DNA of 47,485 bases, taken from contig CAZOGW010000007.1 of assembly GCA_964579415.1 (NCBI GenBank), positions 1 through 47,485 on the forward strand. Direction: 5' to 3'. This DNA is from CAZOGW01 sp964579415 (GTDB lineage Bacteria > Actinomycetota > Acidimicrobiia > Spongiisociales > UBA5794). The position numbers and the translations under genes were made by a program. Under the pieces are notes generated by a model. The model was not told the origin of the DNA. It saw only the letters and a program-made list of their open reading frames with translations, and made no database searches. This document shows positions 43,198 through 47,485 of the stretch, one piece after another; the first letter of the stretch is position 1; each line of letters opens with the position of its first letter.

Positions 43198-43493
43198 GAC
43201 GCCGCGGCGCCGCGCTGGCGGTCACGCTGCTCCTCGCCGGGTGCAGCCCCTCCACCGAAGGGCTCCACGGCGCCGAGCTCTACGAGCAGGTGTGTGCCGC
43301 CTGCCACCGGTCCGACGGCAGCGGCAACGCCGGGCCCGCCATCGGGCCCGGCTCGGGTTCGGTGGGACTCAGCGACGAGCAACTAGCCGGAGTCATCACG
43401 GTAGGCCCCGGCGCCATGCCCGCCTTCAGCCGTCTCACCGACGAGCAGGTGGAGAGCCTGGTCGCCCACATCCGGACGCTGCAGTCACCGTGA
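43194..43493 (+). CDS. Small lipoprotein cytochrome c
   Basis: This 99-aa protein starts with a signal peptide ending in a lipobox (LLLAGCSPS; lipid-attachment Cys near residue 17), then a class I cytochrome c domain with CAACH haem-binding (near residue 34) and an axial Met in GPGAMPAF. It would be anchored outside the membrane and shuttle electrons. It depends on LspA (20074) for processing and probably on CcdA (39926) for haem attachment. It overlaps ygfZ and trpC by 4 nt each, so it is cotranslated within the trp operon. Confidence 0.92.
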   Translation: MRRRGAALAVTLLLAGCSPSTEGLHGAELYEQVCAACHRSDGSGNAGPAIGPGSGSVGLSDEQLAGVITVGPGAMPAFSRLTDEQVESLVAHIRTLQSP

Positions 43494-44257
43494 TCCTCGA
43501 CGAGATCCTCCAGGCCACCCGGGCACGAATCGCCGCCCTCCCTCCCCAGCCGGACCTGGAGGCGGCGGCCGCGGCGGCGCCGCCGGTGCGGGACTTCGCC
43601 GCCGCCCTGACCGTCCCGGGGCTGTCGGTGATCGCCGAGATCAAGCGCCGCTCGCCCTCGGCCGGTCCCATCGCCCCCGGGCTCGACCCCGCCGTCCAGG
43701 CCGCCGAGTACGTCGCCGGGGGGGCGGCAGCCGTCTCGGTGCTCACCGAACCCGACTTCTTCGACGGGTCCCCCGAGGACCTGCGCCGGGTGCGGGCCGC
43801 CGTCGCCGTGCCGGTGCTGCGCAAGGACTTCATCCTCGACCGGCGCCAGATACTCGAAGCCCGCGCCCTCGGAGCCGACGCCGTCCTGCTCATCGTCGCC
43901 GCCCTCGACAGGGCAGCCCTCACCGACCTGCACGCCGCCGCCGCCGATGTGGGCCTGGCGGCGCTGGTGGAGGCCCACACCGCCACCGAAGCGGAGACGG
44001 CGCTGGAGGCGGGCGCCACCGTGGTCGGGATCAACAACCGCGACCTCACAGACTTCCGCACCGACCTCGGCGTCGCCGAACAGCTGGCGCCGCTCCTCGA
44101 GGGGGCGGCGGTGATCGTCGCCGAGAGCGGGGTCTCCGACCCGGCGGGCGCCGCTCGCATGGCCGCCGCCGGCTACGACGCCATCCTCGTCGGCGAGGCG
44201 CTGGTGCGCGCTGCCGACCCCGCCGCGCTACTCGCCGCGCTGCGGGGCACCCGATGA
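43490..44257 (+). CDS. trpC: Indole-3-glycerol phosphate synthase TrpC
   Basis: This 255-aa TIM-barrel enzyme cyclises CdRP to indole-3-glycerol phosphate. Motifs: SVIAEIKRRSPSAGPI with catalytic Lys, VSVLTEPDFFDGS, PVLRKDFILDRRQILEARALGADAVLLI, LVEAHTATE, VVGINNRDLTDF and VAESGVSD. All are typical. GTG 43490 overlaps the cytochrome c stop; the stop overlaps trpF (ATGA). Confidence 0.95.
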   Translation: MILDEILQATRARIAALPPQPDLEAAAAAAPPVRDFAAALTVPGLSVIAEIKRRSPSAGPIAPGLDPAVQAAEYVAGGAAAVSVLTEPDFFDGSPEDLRRVRAAVAVPVLRKDFILDRRQILEARALGADAVLLIVAALDRAALTDLHAAAADVGLAALVEAHTATEAETALEAGATVVGINNRDLTDFRTDLGVAEQLAPLLEGAAVIVAESGVSDPAGAARMAAAGYDAILVGEALVRAADPAALLAALRGTR

Positions 44258-44846
44258 CCTGGGTGAAGGTCTGCGGCTTGTCGCACCAGCGCGAGGTGGC
44301 GGCGGCGGTCGCCGCCGGCGCCGACGCCGTCGGGTTCGTCGCCTATGCCGGCTCGCCCCGGTACATCTCCCTGGAGAAGGTCGCCGCCCTCGCCGCCGGC
44401 GTCCCGGCTCTCACCGTCCTGCTCACCGTTGACCTGCCCGCAGGGGAAGTGATGGATGCCGTCGACGCCACCGGTGTCACCGCGGTGCAGCCCTACGGGG
44501 ACGGGTCCGCCGAGGCAACGGCCGCGGTCCTGGCCCGGGGGCTCACCGTGCTCCGGCCGGTCAGGGCCTCTACAGGGATGGTGCTTCCCGCCGACGGGTC
44601 GATCCCCCTCGTCGACAGCCCGCACGACACCCTCCACGGGGGCACCGGCACCCGCTTCGACTGGACAATGGCGATGGCGCTGGAGGGTCGCTTCGTCCTC
44701 GCCGGCGGCCTCGGTCCGGGCAACGTCGCCGACGCCGTCGCCAGGGTGCGGCCCTGGGGAGTCGACGCCTCCAGCGGTCTGGAGCAGGCTCCGGGGGTGA
44801 AGGACCTCGGTAAGGTGGTCGCCTTCATCGAGGAGGCGAAGGCATC

Positions 44847-44850
<4 letters not shown>
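44254..44850 (+). CDS. trpF: Phosphoribosylanthranilate isomerase TrpF
   Basis: This 198-aa TIM-barrel enzyme converts PRA to CdRP. It has WVKVCGLSHQREV with catalytic Cys7, DAVGFVAYAGSPRYIS, an acidic catalytic candidate in PLVDSPHD, LAGGLGPGNVADAV and the phosphate-binding VDASSGLEQAPGVKD. It carries KVCGL in place of the more usual KICGI/KICGL. Many actinobacteria use bifunctional PriA instead of TrpF, so a dedicated trpF is informative about lineage. It overlaps trpC and trpB by 4 nt. Confidence 0.93.
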
Positions 44851-46025
<1,175 letters not shown>

Positions 46026-46029
46026 AGGC

Positions 46030-46064
46030 CAGTATCCGGAATCCACTAGCCGGTATCCGGTATC
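46030..46064. repeat. Five heptamers of the CAGTATC/CGGTATC type between trpB and trpA
   Basis: CAGTATC, CGGAATC, CACTAGC, CGGTATC, CGGTATC run head to tail starting 4 nt after the trpB stop. They share the period-7 layout of the other repeats. The position inside an operon suggests that transcription passes through it, at least partly. Confidence 0.65.
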
Positions 46065-46104
46065 CCGTGGGGCGGCCGGCGGCCGGGGGGATGGGGGCTC
46101 ACCC

Positions 46105-46914
46105 GTGACCGACGGCCATGGGACCATCCGGGGGCTGTTTGCCGAGGCGAGAGCGGCGGGGCGGACCGTGCTGCTGCCGTACCTGACGGCGGGGCTGCCC
46201 GACCCCGAGTCGTCGCCGCCGCTGTTCGCCGCCATGGCCGACGCCGGAGCCGACGCCTTCGAGGTCGGGTTCCCCTACGCCGACCCGCTGATGGACGGGC
46301 CGGTGATCCACGCTGCCGGGCTCCAGGCGCTCGGGGCCGGTGCCGACTTCGACGCCTGTGTCGATGTCGTCGACAAGGTGGTGACCGCCACCGGGCTGCC
46401 CGTGCTGGTGATGACCTACGTGAACCCGGTACTTCGCCGCGGCCCGGACGCCTTCGCCGCCGCCATCGGCGCCGCCGGGGCATCGGGGTGGATCATCGCC
46501 GACCTTCCCGTCGACGAGTCAGCGCCTTTCGTGGCCGCCGGTCACGCCGCCGGACTGGGCACCGTGCTCTTCGCCGCCCCGACGACGGTGGGTGACCGTC
46601 TCGACGCCATCGTCACCGCCGACCCGGCGTTCGTCTACTGCGTCGCCCGCCTCGGCGTCACCGGCGAGGGGGCCGATCCCGGCGTCCAGCTCGCCTCACT
46701 CGCCGGCAGCCTGCGCCGGCGTACCGACATCCCACTCGTCGCCGGCGTCGGCATCTCCACGCCCGAGATGGCCCGTGAGGCACGCGACCATGTCGACGGT
46801 GTCATCGTCGGCACGGCACTGGTCCGCAGGGTTCTCGAAGCCGGGTCGCCCGAGGAGGCGGCCGGGAGCCTCCACACCGCGGTCGCCGATCTGGCCGCTG
46901 CCCTCCACGGCTGA
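46105..46914 (+). CDS. trpA: Tryptophan synthase alpha subunit TrpA
   Basis: This 269-aa TIM-barrel subunit cleaves indole-3-glycerol phosphate to indole, channelled to TrpB. It has LPYLTAGLPDPE, FEVGFPYADPLMDGPVIHAA with catalytic Glu and Asp, MTYVNPVLRRG, IIADLPVDE, RLGVTGEGA and VAGVGISTPEMAREA. GTG 46105 is used; G-rich SD-like sequence lies about 8 nt upstream. It is separated from trpB by a repeat-bearing gap and is the last gene of the operon. Confidence 0.94.
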   Translation: MTDGHGTIRGLFAEARAAGRTVLLPYLTAGLPDPESSPPLFAAMADAGADAFEVGFPYADPLMDGPVIHAAGLQALGAGADFDACVDVVDKVVTATGLPVLVMTYVNPVLRRGPDAFAAAIGAAGASGWIIADLPVDESAPFVAAGHAAGLGTVLFAAPTTVGDRLDAIVTADPAFVYCVARLGVTGEGADPGVQLASLAGSLRRRTDIPLVAGVGISTPEMAREARDHVDGVIVGTALVRRVLEAGSPEEAAGSLHTAVADLAAALHG

Positions 46915-46928
46915 GCCGCCGGAGAGTC

Positions 46929-47015
46929 TGGTACCGGGAGGGGGACTCGAACCCCCACGTCCTTGCGGACACCGGATTTTGAGTCCGGCGCGTCTACCGA
47001 TTTCGCCATCCCGGC
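46929..47015 (-). tRNA. tRNA-Leu(CAA)
   Basis: Read on the minus strand, the acceptor GCCGGGA pairs with TCCCGGT, followed by discriminator A and an encoded CCA. The anticodon stem-loop is CCGGA-CTCAAAA-TCCGG, giving anticodon CAA (codon UUG). The long variable arm (GTCCGCAAGGAC) and the T arm GGGGGTTCGAGTCCCCC confirm a class II leucine tRNA. It is antisense to the short gap downstream of trpA. Confidence 0.96.
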
Positions 47016-47066
47016 CTGAAGGCGACAGGCTAGCGGTAGGTGTGTCACTGCCGTCCGGAGCGGACG

Positions 47067-47072
47067 TATGAT
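47067..47072 (+). promoter_or_regulatory. Near-consensus -10 hexamer TATGAT before the coiled-coil gene
   Basis: TATGAT differs from TATAAT at one position and ends 8 nt before ATG 47081. There is no SD between, so the transcript may be leaderless or have a very short leader. Confidence 0.45.
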
Positions 47073-47080
47073 CGGAGACT

Positions 47081-47353
47081 ATGCGTCGCATCGAGCGGAG
47101 GATCTTCGAGATCAACGACGAGATCGCAGCCCTGCGCCAGGCTGAGGAGCTGGCCGTTCAGGAACTCGGCTTCCACCGCCACCTCCACGACGACGCCACC
47201 CGGGACGCAGTGGCGAGCGACAACCCGATGGACCGCGCCGACGCCCGCGAGACCGCCCACGACGTCGCCCGCTTCGAGCGCCACATCACCCAGCTGCGTG
47301 CCCGCCGCCTCAAGCTGGAACAGCGGCGCTCCAAGCTACTCGCCAAGCTGTAG
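47081..47353 (+). CDS. Small coiled-coil protein of unknown function
   Basis: This 90-aa protein is not recognised. It is almost entirely helical with heptad patterns at both ends (RRIERRIFEINDEIAALRQAEEL and RFERHITQLRARRLKLEQRRSKLLAKL) joined by a middle segment rich in Asp, His and Ala (HRHLHDDATRDAVASDN). It could form an antiparallel two-helix hairpin. A strong TATGAT precedes the start. The hairpin repeat begins 3 nt after its stop. Confidence 0.75.
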   Translation: MRRIERRIFEINDEIAALRQAEELAVQELGFHRHLHDDATRDAVASDNPMDRADARETAHDVARFERHITQLRARRLKLEQRRSKLLAKL

Positions 47354-47356
47354 CCG

Positions 47357-47485
47357 CTTCATCTCCCCCCGGGCTTTGACGGGGGGAGTACCGCTGACGG
47401 AGGCTTTGCGGAGGCAGGGGGGAGGGGGGTCTTCTTCATCTCCCCCCGGGCTTTGACGGGGGGAGTACCCCTGCCGGAGGCTTTG
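47357..47485. repeat. Tandem 77-bp-period hairpin repeat at window end
   Basis: A 52-nt unit at 47357-47408 recurs at 47434-47485 with two mismatches, an exact 77-nt offset. Each unit carries CTCCCCCC and GGGGGGAG arms (47363-47370 with 47381-47388; 47440-47447 with 47458-47465) around the loop GGGCTTTGAC, then GTACC and CGGAGGCTTTG. The array is cut by the window end. It could act as a terminator or be a dispersed intergenic element. Confidence 0.85.

Overview
The window is a high-GC (about 70% by eye), gene-dense bacterial chromosome segment, most likely from a deep-branching actinobacterium such as an acidimicrobiial lineage; the exact taxon is inferred, not shown. The evidence is a division and cell-wall (dcw) cluster with no ftsA but with sepF, yggS and yggT just downstream of ftsZ, a WS/DGAT-type acyltransferase, a Get3/ArsA-like ATPase pair resembling mycobacterial Rv3679/Rv3680 near nth, a meso-diaminopimelate-type MurE, and many GTGA/ATGA stop-start overlaps.

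Layout. 1-1340: an HNH endonuclease and a HAD hydrolase, with heptameric repeats at both ends. 1403-19281: the dcw cluster mraZ-rsmH-ftsL-ftsI-murE-murF-mraY-murD-ftsW-murG-murC-murB-ftsQ-ftsZ, then pgeF, yggS, sepF and yggT; most neighbours overlap by 4 nt. A MraZ operator precedes mraZ, a strong hairpin covers the rsmH ribosome-binding site, and an AT-rich island lies at the ftsQ-ftsZ junction. 19289-24846: yggU, a DksA/TraR-like protein, lspA, an rluD-type pseudouridine synthase, a WS/DGAT acyltransferase with an extra C-terminal domain, a small hydrolase and a VapBC-like pair. 24953-28285 (minus): three consecutive, divergent 6-phosphofructokinase paralogues. 28472-32011: dnaE. 32118-35965: two Get3/ArsA-like ATPases (minus), a divergent small protein and a tandem-duplicated ThyX-like protein (minus). 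36065-39774: a small membrane protein, nth, a MATE exporter and an MFS permease (minus). 39926-46914: ccdA followed by a tryptophan operon, trpE-ygfZ-cytochrome c-trpC-trpF-trpB-trpA, in which trpG and trpD are absent. 46929-47485: tRNA-Leu(CAA) on the minus strand, a small coiled-coil gene and a tandem hairpin repeat that runs off the window end.

The genes are mostly housekeeping: peptidoglycan precursor synthesis and septation, lipoprotein processing, glycolysis, DNA replication and repair, and tryptophan synthesis. The unusual content is mainly non-coding. A family of heptamer-periodic repeats (GGTACTT/AGTACCA and the related CAGTATC/CGGTATC) sits just downstream of stop codons at eight sites, plus one site at the window edge, often as inverted arms able to fold into hairpins. 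Other points worth attention are the hairpin and possible leader peptide before rsmH, the three phosphofructokinases with three different active-site signatures, the double ThyX protein, and several genes whose start codon follows a TANNNT hexamer by only 6-9 nt, which suggests leaderless transcripts.
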